The notes under the pieces: model-generated
The model's database searches: none
What the model saw: only the letters and a program-made list of their open reading frames with translations
What the model was told of the DNA's origin: nothing
Part shown: positions 1 through 6,563 of the stretch, one piece after another
Layout: the number at the start of each line of letters is the position of its first letter
Numbering within the stretch: position 1 is the first letter of the stretch
Source of the DNA: Candidatus Aminicenantota bacterium
GTDB taxonomy: Bacteria > Acidobacteriota > Aminicenantia > UBA2199
DNA length: 13,481 nt
Direction: 5' to 3'
NCBI GenBank assembly: GCA_023136725.1
Contig: JAGLQR010000017.1
Span: forward strand, 1 to 13,481
Translations under genes and position numbers: made by a program

Positions 1-2
1 AA

Positions 3-329
3 AATTATGATCTTGCAATTGAGGGTTTTTCACAATTTGTAAAACAATTCCCCGAGAATGTTCTGGCAGATAATTCACTCTACTGGATAGGAGAGTGTTA
101 TTATGCACAAAAAAAATATACTGAAGCAATAAAAATCTTTTCAGATATAATTAATAAGTATAAGTCCGGTGATAAGGTACCTGATGCTCTTTTGAAAAAA
201 GGATACGCTTTAATTGAAATGGATCAGGTAGAGAATGGTGTTACGGTATTGAAAGAACTGATATCAGAATTCCCCTTATCAGAAGAAGCATATCTTGCAC
301 AACAGAAAATAAAGGATCTAAGTGATTAA
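3..329 (+). CDS. cpoB: CpoB/YbgF-type TPR protein, C-terminal part (5' truncated)
   Basis: The reading frame is open from the window edge (first full codon at position 3) to TAA at 327-329, about 108 residues. It reads as three tandem TPR-like helical pairs, with the repeated pattern YDLAIEGFSQFVKQFPEN, then YWIGECYYAQKKYTEAI, then a segment containing KVPDALLKKGYALIE. The combination of YW(I/L)GE-YYAQ and KVPDALLK-GYA is typical of the C-terminal domain of CpoB (YbgF), a periplasmic protein that in characterised bacteria works with the Tol-Pal complex and peptidoglycan synthesis during outer-membrane constriction. The N-terminal half, including signal peptide and coiled coil, lies outside the window, so the tol/pal context cannot be checked. 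The gene overlaps the likely ssb start by 8 nt, which suggests translational coupling. A BamD-like TPR lipoprotein is a less likely alternative. Confidence 0.82.
   Translation, partial: NYDLAIEGFSQFVKQFPENVLADNSLYWIGECYYAQKKYTEAIKIFSDIINKYKSGDKVPDALLKKGYALIEMDQVENGVTVLKELISEFPLSEEAYLAQQKIKDLSD
311..316 (+). promoter_or_regulatory. Shine-Dalgarno AAAGGA deciding the ssb start
   Basis: AAAGGA lies 5 nt before GTG 322 but 14 nt before ATG 331. Standard spacing therefore favours the GTG start, inside the end of cpoB, over the more conventional-looking ATG. The site lies within cpoB coding sequence. Confidence 0.5.
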
Positions 330-822
330 TATGGCTGGAAATGTAAAGAGTCTGAACAGGGTTGTGTTAGTTGGAAATGTCCAGCCAAGGGAACCTGAGG
401 TAAGTCATATACCAAGTCTCGGACGTGATGTGGCAAAGTTTACCATAGTCACAAAAGAGGGTTATATGGACAAGAGCAATCAATGGCAGGAATCTTCTGA
501 ATGGCACAATATTGTAGCTTGGGGATACAATGCTAAAAAAGTTGAGAAGAGCATTAAAAGAGGGTCTCTCGTTCTTATTGAAGGAAAGATAAAAAGTAGA
601 AAATGGCAGGATAAAAACGGCCAGGATAGAAGAACTACTGAAATTATAGCGGATACGATAGTTCCGCTTGATCGTGGGCAGCAGGGTAGCTCAGATGGTT
701 CTTCATCCTATGATTCAGGGAATTCCTATAACGGAGGTTCTTCAAACCTTGACAATGAGAATAATCCTGAGGTTACACCGGAAGCTCAGATTGATGATAT
801 CCCTTACGATGACCCCTTTTAA
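322..822 (+). CDS. ssb: Single-stranded DNA-binding protein
   Basis: Bacterial SSB coats single-stranded DNA in replication, recombination and repair, and recruits partner proteins through its C-terminal tip. The protein has 166 residues, within the usual range. An OB fold spans about residues 10-116, starting with LNRVVLVGNV and including the typical FTIVT strand, WHNIVAWG and LVLIEGKIKSRKW. A low-complexity Gly/Ser/Asn linker follows (about 118-148). The acidic tail ends DDIPYDDPF, which looks like the DDIPF partner-binding tip with a partial duplication. GTG 322 is chosen because AAAGGA sits 5 nt upstream; ATG 331 (protein starting MAGNVKSLNR) is a reasonable alternative three codons later. 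The gene overlaps cpoB and is followed after 2 nt by the GTPase gene, so it is internal to an operon. Function is secure; only the start is uncertain. Confidence 0.95.
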   Translation: MINMAGNVKSLNRVVLVGNVQPREPEVSHIPSLGRDVAKFTIVTKEGYMDKSNQWQESSEWHNIVAWGYNAKKVEKSIKRGSLVLIEGKIKSRKWQDKNGQDRRTTEIIADTIVPLDRGQQGSSDGSSSYDSGNSYNGGSSNLDNENNPEVTPEAQIDDIPYDDPF

Positions 823-824
823 CA

Positions 825-1874
825 ATGGCATTTGTTAACTATAATAACAGGGAAATCACCATCAAGATCGTATATTACGGTCCTGCTTTAAGTGGTAAAA
901 CAACCTGTTTGAAAGAAATATTTAAAAATACTGAATTCAAGAAAAAGGGTAAACTTATAACTCTCGATACTGATGGTGACAGAACACTCTTCTTTGATTT
1001 TCTTCCACTTGAAATCGGAAAGCTTGGTGATTATACAATAAAGGTACAATTGTATACTGTTCCCGGACAGGTTGCCTATAACACTACCAGAAAACTTGTA
1101 CTCCAGGGATCTGACGGAATTGTATTTGTAGCTGATTCTCAAGTTATCATGAAAGATCAGAATATTGAAAGCTTTAATAATCTTAAGATGAATTTGAAAG
1201 AGAATAATATCAATAGCTCAGAAATTCCTCTTATATTGCAATATAACAAAAGGGATCTTTCGGAAGTTATATCAATTGATGATCTTAACAATGATTTGAA
1301 TCCCGAAAATGAACCATTTTTCCCGACTATTGCAACTACCGGTGAAAATATTCAGGAAGGACTTCATATGATCATGAAAATGGTAATGATCTACTTAAAG
1401 AATAAACTTCCTGTATTTCAGAAGGATAAGACGGTCATGTTTTCAAGAGATGAAATTACTTCAACTACCATTGAAGCAAAGAAGAAAGAGATGAAGAGTA
1501 ATGAATTTACAGTTCCCAGAGGGGATACTGAAGAAGAAATTCTTGAACTTTATTCTCCGGTTGATATTCAGGATCCTGAAAATAAAGATAATAAAAGTGA
1601 AAATATCTTTGACCTTGATGAAGTTGATGAAAATGAAATATCTGCGATAGAGGTACCTGAACTTGAAAAAATTGATAGCGAAAATGAAGATTCAGGTGGT
1701 AGTGCGGATCCAATTGAACTAACAAAAGAGGATCTTATAAATACTGCGGGATACATTTCTAGTAAGGATGACAAAAAAATTCTTACAATACCTATAAATA
1801 TAGAAATCCCTGAAGGAAAAAGTGAGCTTGAAGTGATTCTTAAGCTAAAAATAACTTCTAAAAAAGAAGACTGA
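825..1874 (+). CDS. MglA-family Ras-like GTPase with long acidic C-terminal extension
   Basis: Residues 1-195 closely resemble MglA, the Ras-like GTPase that sets cell polarity in Myxococcus gliding. Visible elements: N-terminal FVNYNNREITIKIVYYGP, P-loop GPALSGKT (19-26), R53/T54 followed by LFFDFLPLEIG, the MglA-type TVPGQV (78-83, Thr where most G proteins have Asp), ADSQ (103-106), the NKRD base-specificity motif (141-144) and ATTGEN near 170. R53 and Q82 match the catalytic residues known in Myxococcus MglA. Position 21 is Ala where Myxococcus has Gly (equivalent to Ras Gly12). Residues about 200-349 are an extra acidic, probably disordered linker ending in an apparent beta-rich patch (ILTIPINIEIP, ELEVILKLKI); typical MglA is only about 195 residues. 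No MglB/roadblock GAP gene is present here. ATG 825 lies 2 nt after ssb with no Shine-Dalgarno, implying coupling. The cytoplasmic partner or process is unknown. Confidence 0.88.
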   Translation: MAFVNYNNREITIKIVYYGPALSGKTTCLKEIFKNTEFKKKGKLITLDTDGDRTLFFDFLPLEIGKLGDYTIKVQLYTVPGQVAYNTTRKLVLQGSDGIVFVADSQVIMKDQNIESFNNLKMNLKENNINSSEIPLILQYNKRDLSEVISIDDLNNDLNPENEPFFPTIATTGENIQEGLHMIMKMVMIYLKNKLPVFQKDKTVMFSRDEITSTTIEAKKKEMKSNEFTVPRGDTEEEILELYSPVDIQDPENKDNKSENIFDLDEVDENEISAIEVPELEKIDSENEDSGGSADPIELTKEDLINTAGYISSKDDKKILTIPINIEIPEGKSELEVILKLKITSKKED

Positions 1875-1884
1875 TTCAGATATC

Positions 1885-3225
1885 ATGAAAAAATTAAATA
1901 TTTCTATTTTTTTTTTTTTTATAACCATTCTGCTGGTTAGTTCCCAGGGGATTAAATCTTTGTCAGAAAAAATCAGTGGAAATATTGAAAATTTTTTTAG
2001 TGGTAAAAATCAAATAAAGTATTCAATAATCAGGTTTGAAAGTAGTTCAAATCTCTCAGATCTTGAATTACAGAGGTTTTATCATATGATAATCACTCCA
2101 ATTGAAAGATCAGAAAATGAACAGTTCAGAGATCTTTCAACAGGTTTTAACAATGGAAAGGGTAATTTTGATCTGAACAGAATTAATGAAATAAATCATT
2201 TTATTTCAATCAAATTGATAAACAATATGGGCAAACTTGGTGCGGGGATCATTATCTACAACAGAAATGTTAACAGGATAGTGAGTGTAAAATATTATGA
2301 AGAACCAATAAAAAAAAGAGAAGTTGAACTCCTCAGGATAAAGGATCCCGGATTAAGTTCAAGAGAATATTCCAAGCTATATGACATCAGAGTAAGCCAC
2401 AATCTGTTGAATGTTGCTTCTTGCAATATTAAAGGTACCGAATATGTTTTTTTCCTGTTAAATGACAGAATAGATGTTTACACATTAACTGAAAATTCAA
2501 TATTAAAATTGAAATCGAATGAAGTTGAATGGGGTAGGCCTCATTTTCCTTCAATTCAGAATGAAGGTAATCTTTTTTTGTTTGAGGAAAACGATGATAT
2601 TTTTCTTATAGTCGGGAGCAATTTTTCCAGGTATTCTTACATTTTTAATCTGAAAGATAACGAACTTAAAAGAATTGCAAAGTTTGATTTTTCTGTTGCT
2701 GATGTTTTTATAATAAATGGTGTCAGATATATTGCCGGTTTTAATTTTAGCTTTGGTAAAAATTTTTATAAAGGAAAATTATTCCTGAAGCAATTTAATT
2801 CAGTTAATTTCAATGCGGGTGAAACTTACATTAAAAATTTACCTGATTTTTATTCCGCTGCTTTTTATAAGGATAGAGGTGAATTCAGATCACTATATTT
2901 AATTGATCTGAATTATAATATGAGAATATTTTCAGATACAATAAATGAGACTCCAGGTTCTGATTCAAAGTTCGGTTACACACATGCAATCTCAGAAGAT
3001 GTTATTGCGATAAGCAGCTATACTGAAAATAATGACAGATTGAAGATGATGAAGATCGGCAATGATATAAACACTCCCATTTTTAATAAAGAGATAAAGG
3101 GAAAAATCAGACTTATAGAAAAAGGAATTGTAGAGGGAAAGCATGGATTCTGGATAATTGTAGAGAAAAGCAACAAAGGTTTTAAGAATTTGAAATTACA
3201 ATTCTGGAGAAAAAATATTGACTAA
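1885..3225 (+). CDS. Secreted protein of unknown function, possibly beta-propeller
   Basis: I do not recognise a family for this 446-residue protein. It starts with a signal peptide (MKK, then an Ile/Phe/Leu-rich core to about residue 18, then SSQG), so it is probably exported; no lipobox cysteine is present. The first part after the signal (about 40-140) has alternating hydrophobic strands. From about 165 onward the sequence is full of short beta-strand pairs separated by Asn/Asp/Gly turns, such as EYVFFLLNDRIDVYTL, IFLIVGSNFSRY and GFWIIVEKS. This would suit a propeller or VCBS-like fold, but that is inference from texture only. ATG 1885 follows the GTPase stop by 10 nt with no clear Shine-Dalgarno. 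Fourteen consecutive T (1907-1920) encode the Phe run of the signal peptide. The downstream gene overlaps by 8 nt, so the two are likely produced together and may act together in the envelope. Confidence 0.7.
   Translation: MKKLNISIFFFFITILLVSSQGIKSLSEKISGNIENFFSGKNQIKYSIIRFESSSNLSDLELQRFYHMIITPIERSENEQFRDLSTGFNNGKGNFDLNRINEINHFISIKLINNMGKLGAGIIIYNRNVNRIVSVKYYEEPIKKREVELLRIKDPGLSSREYSKLYDIRVSHNLLNVASCNIKGTEYVFFLLNDRIDVYTLTENSILKLKSNEVEWGRPHFPSIQNEGNLFLFEENDDIFLIVGSNFSRYSYIFNLKDNELKRIAKFDFSVADVFIINGVRYIAGFNFSFGKNFYKGKLFLKQFNSVNFNAGETYIKNLPDFYSAAFYKDRGEFRSLYLIDLNYNMRIFSDTINETPGSDSKFGYTHAISEDVIAISSYTENNDRLKMMKIGNDINTPIFNKEIKGKIRLIEKGIVEGKHGFWIIVEKSNKGFKNLKLQFWRKNID
1907..1920 (+). repeat. 14-nt poly-T tract inside the signal-peptide coding region
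   Basis: Fourteen uninterrupted T encode the end of an Ile codon plus four Phe codons, 7-12 codons into the secreted-protein gene. A one-base change here would shift the frame and remove the protein. The frame is intact in this sequence. Homopolymers of this length are prone to slippage and also to sequencing error. Confidence 0.85.
3206..3210 (+). promoter_or_regulatory. Shine-Dalgarno GGAGA for the TTG start at 3218
   Basis: GGAGA is placed 7 nt before TTG 3218, inside the end of the preceding gene. The nearby ATG at 3225 is in another frame and no other good start occurs near the signal segment, so this site supports the TTG start. Confidence 0.65.
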
Positions 3226-4576
3226 TGTAAAAAGGCTTCTTATTGTTATTGTTGCGATATTTTTTGTTTTTGCAATAAAAGTAAGATATGGCGGCCAAAT
3301 TTCAATATTACTTAATGAACCTGTCGATTTCAATTATTCCACGACAAACTACTCGGATACGATTTTTTATTCATTAATTCATGAAAATTTTTTCTATATG
3401 AAAAAAGACGGGGCGGTTTTTTCTAATATTTTCAGTAAATTTTCTTATGATAAGAACAAAAACCAGGTATTTCTGGAAATAAAAAAGAATTCCAGTTTCT
3501 CTAACGGTTCTCCCATAACCGGGAAAAATATACATTATTCTCTTAAAGTATTCTTTAACAGGGAAAATTCTGTTGCAAAAAAAATCAGCAGATCAGTAAA
3601 TAAAATTGAAACGAAGAATAACAGGGTTTTTATTACTTTTAACTATGAGCTGGATAATATATTTCAGTTATTATCTTCTCCCGAGCTGGCTATTCTTTCT
3701 ATGAATGAGAATGCATTTTCCGGAATGCTTATCCCTGATGAATGGGAAAGAAAAAAATATCTCAAATTGATCCCAAATATATATTATCCCGGAGGACATA
3801 CATATCTTGACAGAGTGAATGTTACATTTGACAATAAGAGCTCACCAGATATATTCCTTGCAGATCCAGGCTCCGGTTTTGCTTCCCATATAGAATTTAA
3901 GGCAGGAATTTACCAGAATATATTTCTTACATTTCCAATTGGTGATACAGGTAAGAACACAAGGATTGCATTGTATTCCTTCCTGAAGGTTTTCTTTGGA
4001 AAATATGAGTTTGAGGATATAAACTCTTTGACATCTGACAAGGAGTCGCCTGTGTCAATTAAGGTTACACAATTTTCAATGAGGAAAATCAGGTCAATTC
4101 TAAGAAATTCTCAGTTCAAATTATATATCAACTCTTCTTTAAAAAAATATGAGGAAGAACTGAACAATTTTATAAAGAGAAATTATCTCAGGATTTCTCT
4201 TGTATTCATAAAGAATACCCAACTAAGAGAATTTACTGAAAGTGGGACCTTGATAAAATTTTATCTAACTGAAAAACTTTTTTCTTCCAAAACTCCACAT
4301 GTGGATAAGATTAAGAAAATTATATTTGAACTTACTTTCTCCAGATTTAGCGAAAAATATCTTCAGATCGTGAACGAACTTGATGAACTTAAATATCTGA
4401 AGAATACCGAATTGTTGATGGACAGAATATCAACTGTAATTGACATACTTATTAACAAAGAATTCATACTTCCTCTAAAACAAAAGCAATTTTCCATTTA
4501 TTGTAAAGATAAGTTTCAAAACTTTTATCTCGATTATTACGGGAGACCGGTATTCAGAAAAATCAGAATGAAGTAA
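3218..4576 (+). CDS. Diverged family-5 extracellular solute-binding protein homologue, membrane-anchored or exported
   Basis: The 452-residue protein begins with a basic N-terminus and one hydrophobic segment (about 7-20), then RYGGQISILLNEP, the position where DppA/OppA-type (SBP_bac_5) proteins have GG-L-I. Further family signals are the stretch ending with NSSFSNGSPITGKNIHYSLK (91-110), equivalent to the conserved kFhdGtpLTAeDV-ySl signature. A PDIFLAD segment and a later 'fN-p-d...iR-A' like region (GDTGKNTRIALYSFLKVFF) also fit. Family members normally bind peptides or other small solutes for ABC import. This copy is shorter than the usual 500 or more residues, has no lipobox Cys and has no adjacent permease or ATPase genes. 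It may have lost transport and become a structural or sensing protein. The TTG start overlaps the upstream gene by 8 nt and is supported by GGAGA. Assignment rests on motif resemblance only. Confidence 0.68.
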   Translation: MTNVKRLLIVIVAIFFVFAIKVRYGGQISILLNEPVDFNYSTTNYSDTIFYSLIHENFFYMKKDGAVFSNIFSKFSYDKNKNQVFLEIKKNSSFSNGSPITGKNIHYSLKVFFNRENSVAKKISRSVNKIETKNNRVFITFNYELDNIFQLLSSPELAILSMNENAFSGMLIPDEWERKKYLKLIPNIYYPGGHTYLDRVNVTFDNKSSPDIFLADPGSGFASHIEFKAGIYQNIFLTFPIGDTGKNTRIALYSFLKVFFGKYEFEDINSLTSDKESPVSIKVTQFSMRKIRSILRNSQFKLYINSSLKKYEEELNNFIKRNYLRISLVFIKNTQLREFTESGTLIKFYLTEKLFSSKTPHVDKIKKIIFELTFSRFSEKYLQIVNELDELKYLKNTELLMDRISTVIDILINKEFILPLKQKQFSIYCKDKFQNFYLDYYGRPVFRKIRMK

Positions 4577-4587
4577 ATAATTATTTA
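4574..4587. repeat. 14-bp perfect AT palindrome joining two convergent stop codons
   Basis: TAAATAATTATTTA reads the same on both strands. It contains the TAA of the + strand solute-binding-like gene (4574-4576) and the TAA of the - strand surA-like gene (4583-4581). Only 4 nt separate the genes, and no GC-rich stem with a T-tract is present, so no canonical intrinsic terminator is visible here for either direction. Confidence 0.8.
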
Positions 4588-5549
4588 AATTCCTTAATGA
4601 TTTTTATATAACTTTCCTTCTTGAGTTCTTCAATAAGTACCAGGATCTCTTTTTGTCTTTTCCCTTCATAAAGAATATTCTCTATCTGCTTCTTAACTTT
4701 CTTGTATTCTTTTAATTTAGGCTCAGTACGATCAATAAGCTGGATTATATACCATCCGGTTTCAGTTTTGATCCAATCTGAGAACTTGGATACAGCAAGA
4801 ATTGTTGCAGCCTTTTCAAGATCAAAATCTAATTCACCCTTGGAAAAAGTTCCTAATTCATAGTTATTTGATTCACCCTCAAGCTCAGAATACTCTTTTG
4901 CAGTTTTTATAAAATCATTTGAAACTTTGAGCTTATCTGTAATTGTTTCACTTTTTGATTTAATTGATTCTTCTGTGAAATAGTGGTCTTTGTTAAGGAA
5001 GATACAATTAAGCTTAAATTTTGACGGAATTGTGTATTTTTTTATATTTTCCTTGTAAAAGGAAATAATTTCTGATGTATCAATAACAATCCGTGAACCA
5101 AGTGACTCTTGAATGAATTTTTCCTGCATCAGTTGATCAAGTCTCTGTTTTTTAAAATCTTCGTAACTTATACCCTGTGATTTAAGGGCCATTAGAAGAT
5201 CATCTTTTGTTTCCAGCTTATTTCTGACCATAATTTCTTTAATAACAAGTTCAAGATACTGGTTCATATCATAGTTTTTTTCTTTTGCTTTTGAAATGAG
5301 TACCTTTCTACCGATAACAAGATCAAGAAGTCCGGATTTCATTTTATCTATCTCATCGCGAAGTTCAGCTCCGGAAAACCTGTTCTGTAATTCGATGGTC
5401 ATTCCTTTTCTGAAATTTTCAAGTTCTGAGAAGGTTATGATCTCATCATTTACAATAGCGTATATACCTTCTATAGTATCCGCATTTGCATTAGAAACAG
5501 TGCCCGGAATTAGGAAAAACAGAATTACAATAATTGTACAATACCGCAT
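4581..5549 (-). CDS. SurA-like periplasmic chaperone / parvulin-type peptidyl-prolyl isomerase
   Basis: SurA-type proteins escort outer-membrane proteins through the periplasm, and their parvulin domains isomerise prolyl bonds. This 322-residue protein has a signal peptide with a good AxA site (SNANA, cleavage after residue 23). Directly after it comes the SurA-type opening IEGIYAIVNDEIITFSEL, followed by a helical chaperone domain with DLVIGRKVLISKAKEK (76-91) and ISYEDFKKQRLDQLMQEKFI (127-146). One parvulin domain covers about 176-274 (FKLNCIFL, ELGTFSKGELD, FSDWIKTETGWYIIQLIDR). E. coli SurA has two parvulin domains and about 430 residues, so this is a short, single-domain form. AAAAGGAGAG (5563-5554) ends 4 nt before the ATG. 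Only 1 nt separates the gene from the upstream PpiC-type gene, so both come from one transcript. Whether the isomerase is active cannot be judged from sequence alone; a chaperone-only role is possible. Confidence 0.85.
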   Translation of the reverse strand: MRYCTIIVILFFLIPGTVSNANADTIEGIYAIVNDEIITFSELENFRKGMTIELQNRFSGAELRDEIDKMKSGLLDLVIGRKVLISKAKEKNYDMNQYLELVIKEIMVRNKLETKDDLLMALKSQGISYEDFKKQRLDQLMQEKFIQESLGSRIVIDTSEIISFYKENIKKYTIPSKFKLNCIFLNKDHYFTEESIKSKSETITDKLKVSNDFIKTAKEYSELEGESNNYELGTFSKGELDFDLEKAATILAVSKFSDWIKTETGWYIIQLIDRTEPKLKEYKKVKKQIENILYEGKRQKEILVLIEELKKESYIKIIKEFK

Positions 5550-5550
5550 T

Positions 5551-6501
5551 TTACTCTCCTTTTAGATCTGAATAACTAAAGAATAGATTTTCATAATATA
5601 TTTCGATTTTTATACTATTTCTTATAATTTTCATATATCTCGTAAATTCACTTATCATTTTCTTGTTGAATATTATTTTTTCGATATCTTCACTTACAGT
5701 CTTTAAATATTTTTGTTTACCTCTCTGCCTTTTCGACACTTTGAAAATGTGAAATCCAAATTGAGATTCTACTACTCTGCTGATCTGATTAACAGATAAA
5801 GAAGATACTACAGATTCCATCTCTTTGGGAAGGTCACCTTTTTCAAATACTCCCATAAATCCATCCTTTACAGATTCCTGAGAAACAGAACGTGATCTTG
5901 CGATACTTTCAAATCTGGAAGGATTATTTAACAGTTCCCCCCTGACTTTGATTGCTTCATCACGACTTTTTAATAAAATCTGAAAAAGTTCTATCCGTTG
6001 TTTCTGAGAGAACTCTTTTCTGTTGAGGTTATAATATTTCTGAATCTCATATTTTGAAACGTTAACGTTCCTGTAAATCTTTCTGAATAAATACTTTTCA
6101 ATTCTTAAAAGATCACTAATTGAATTCTTTGTGCTTTCATTAAGGTGAATATCATTTTTTCCTGAATATTCAGATATCTCTTTATCTGTGATTGTAATGT
6201 TTTCGTTTATTGATGATCTGAGAATAACTGAATGTTCTATGAAAGAATCAAAAAGTCTTGAGGTCAGATTATCATTATCTAAGACATTTTTCAGGTCAGA
6301 ATATTTTGATCTTAAATAACTTTTAAAATCGGAGTTCAGGAGATCATAATCATCAAGTGATGCAACCTTTTTTTTATTAATGATCGATGCTTCACTGTCA
6401 GTCTGATTAGTTTCAGATGAGACATTTGAATTATCCGGAGAATTGCAATAGAAGGCAAATAGAAATAACAGGATTAGTATTGGATAATATTTAATTCTCA
6501 T
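5551..6501 (-). CDS. PpiC-type (parvulin) peptidyl-prolyl isomerase, putative lipoprotein
   Basis: This 316-residue protein has a hydrophobic N-terminal segment (7-18) followed by Cys19 and a Ser/Asn/Glu-rich linker (about 20-45), the layout of a lipoprotein. The residues before the cysteine (FAFYC) do not fit the usual L-[AS]-[GA]-C lipobox, so lipidation is uncertain. A helical domain (about 50-150) precedes a clear parvulin domain at about 167-258: QRIELFQILLKSRDEAIKVR, PSRFESIARSRSVSQESVKDG, a flap-like GVFEKGDLPKEM and the closing SQFGFHIFKV. The architecture resembles PrsA/PpiD-like foldases for exported proteins. It is directly followed by the SurA-like gene, suggesting two related factors made together for envelope protein folding. 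ATG 6501 has no Shine-Dalgarno; a promoter -10 box lies only 14 nt upstream, so the transcript may be nearly leaderless. Confidence 0.85.
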   Translation of the reverse strand: MRIKYYPILILLFLFAFYCNSPDNSNVSSETNQTDSEASIINKKKVASLDDYDLLNSDFKSYLRSKYSDLKNVLDNDNLTSRLFDSFIEHSVILRSSINENITITDKEISEYSGKNDIHLNESTKNSISDLLRIEKYLFRKIYRNVNVSKYEIQKYYNLNRKEFSQKQRIELFQILLKSRDEAIKVRGELLNNPSRFESIARSRSVSQESVKDGFMGVFEKGDLPKEMESVVSSLSVNQISRVVESQFGFHIFKVSKRQRGKQKYLKTVSEDIEKIIFNKKMISEFTRYMKIIRNSIKIEIYYENLFFSYSDLKGE

Positions 6502-6515
6502 TTAAAGTAGTTTGA

Positions 6516-6544
6516 ATTATATAATATATTTTCCTTTGCTGCAA
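6516..6544 (-). promoter_or_regulatory. Sigma-70-like promoter for the ppiC-surA pair
   Basis: On the - strand TTGCAG (6544-6539) and TATAAT (6521-6516) are separated by exactly 17 nt, matching 4 of 6 and 6 of 6 consensus positions. It lies in the 62-nt gap between the kinase stop and ATG 6501. Predicted transcription start is about 6509, leaving a leader of roughly 8 nt. Because the region is AT-rich, a TATAAT could occur by chance; the correct spacing to a -35 raises confidence. Confidence 0.55.
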
Positions 6545-6563
6545 GGAGGAATCAGAGATGATA

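Noticed and set aside
888..1142. 84-residue ORF on the - strand inside the GTPase gene
   Set aside because: It lies wholly antisense to strongly conserved G-domain coding sequence and has no recognisable motif or Shine-Dalgarno.
1507..1774. Two overlapping - strand ORFs opposite the GTPase tail
   Set aside because: Their His/Gln- and Ser-rich composition is what the reverse strand of an acidic Glu/Asp/Asn-rich region gives.
3225..3227. ATG as alternative start of the solute-binding-like gene
   Set aside because: It is not in the frame of the protein; the in-frame TTG at 3218 has a well-spaced Shine-Dalgarno.
5296..5565. 89-residue + strand ORF across the surA-like start
   Set aside because: It is antisense to the signal peptide and conserved N-terminal domain of the surA-like gene and shows no family features.
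6532..6552. Possible terminator hairpin after the kinase gene (TTCCT / AGGAA with an inner TTG/CAA)
   Set aside because: The stem is short and bulged and is followed by mixed A/T rather than a T-tract; the same bases are better explained as a promoter -35 region.
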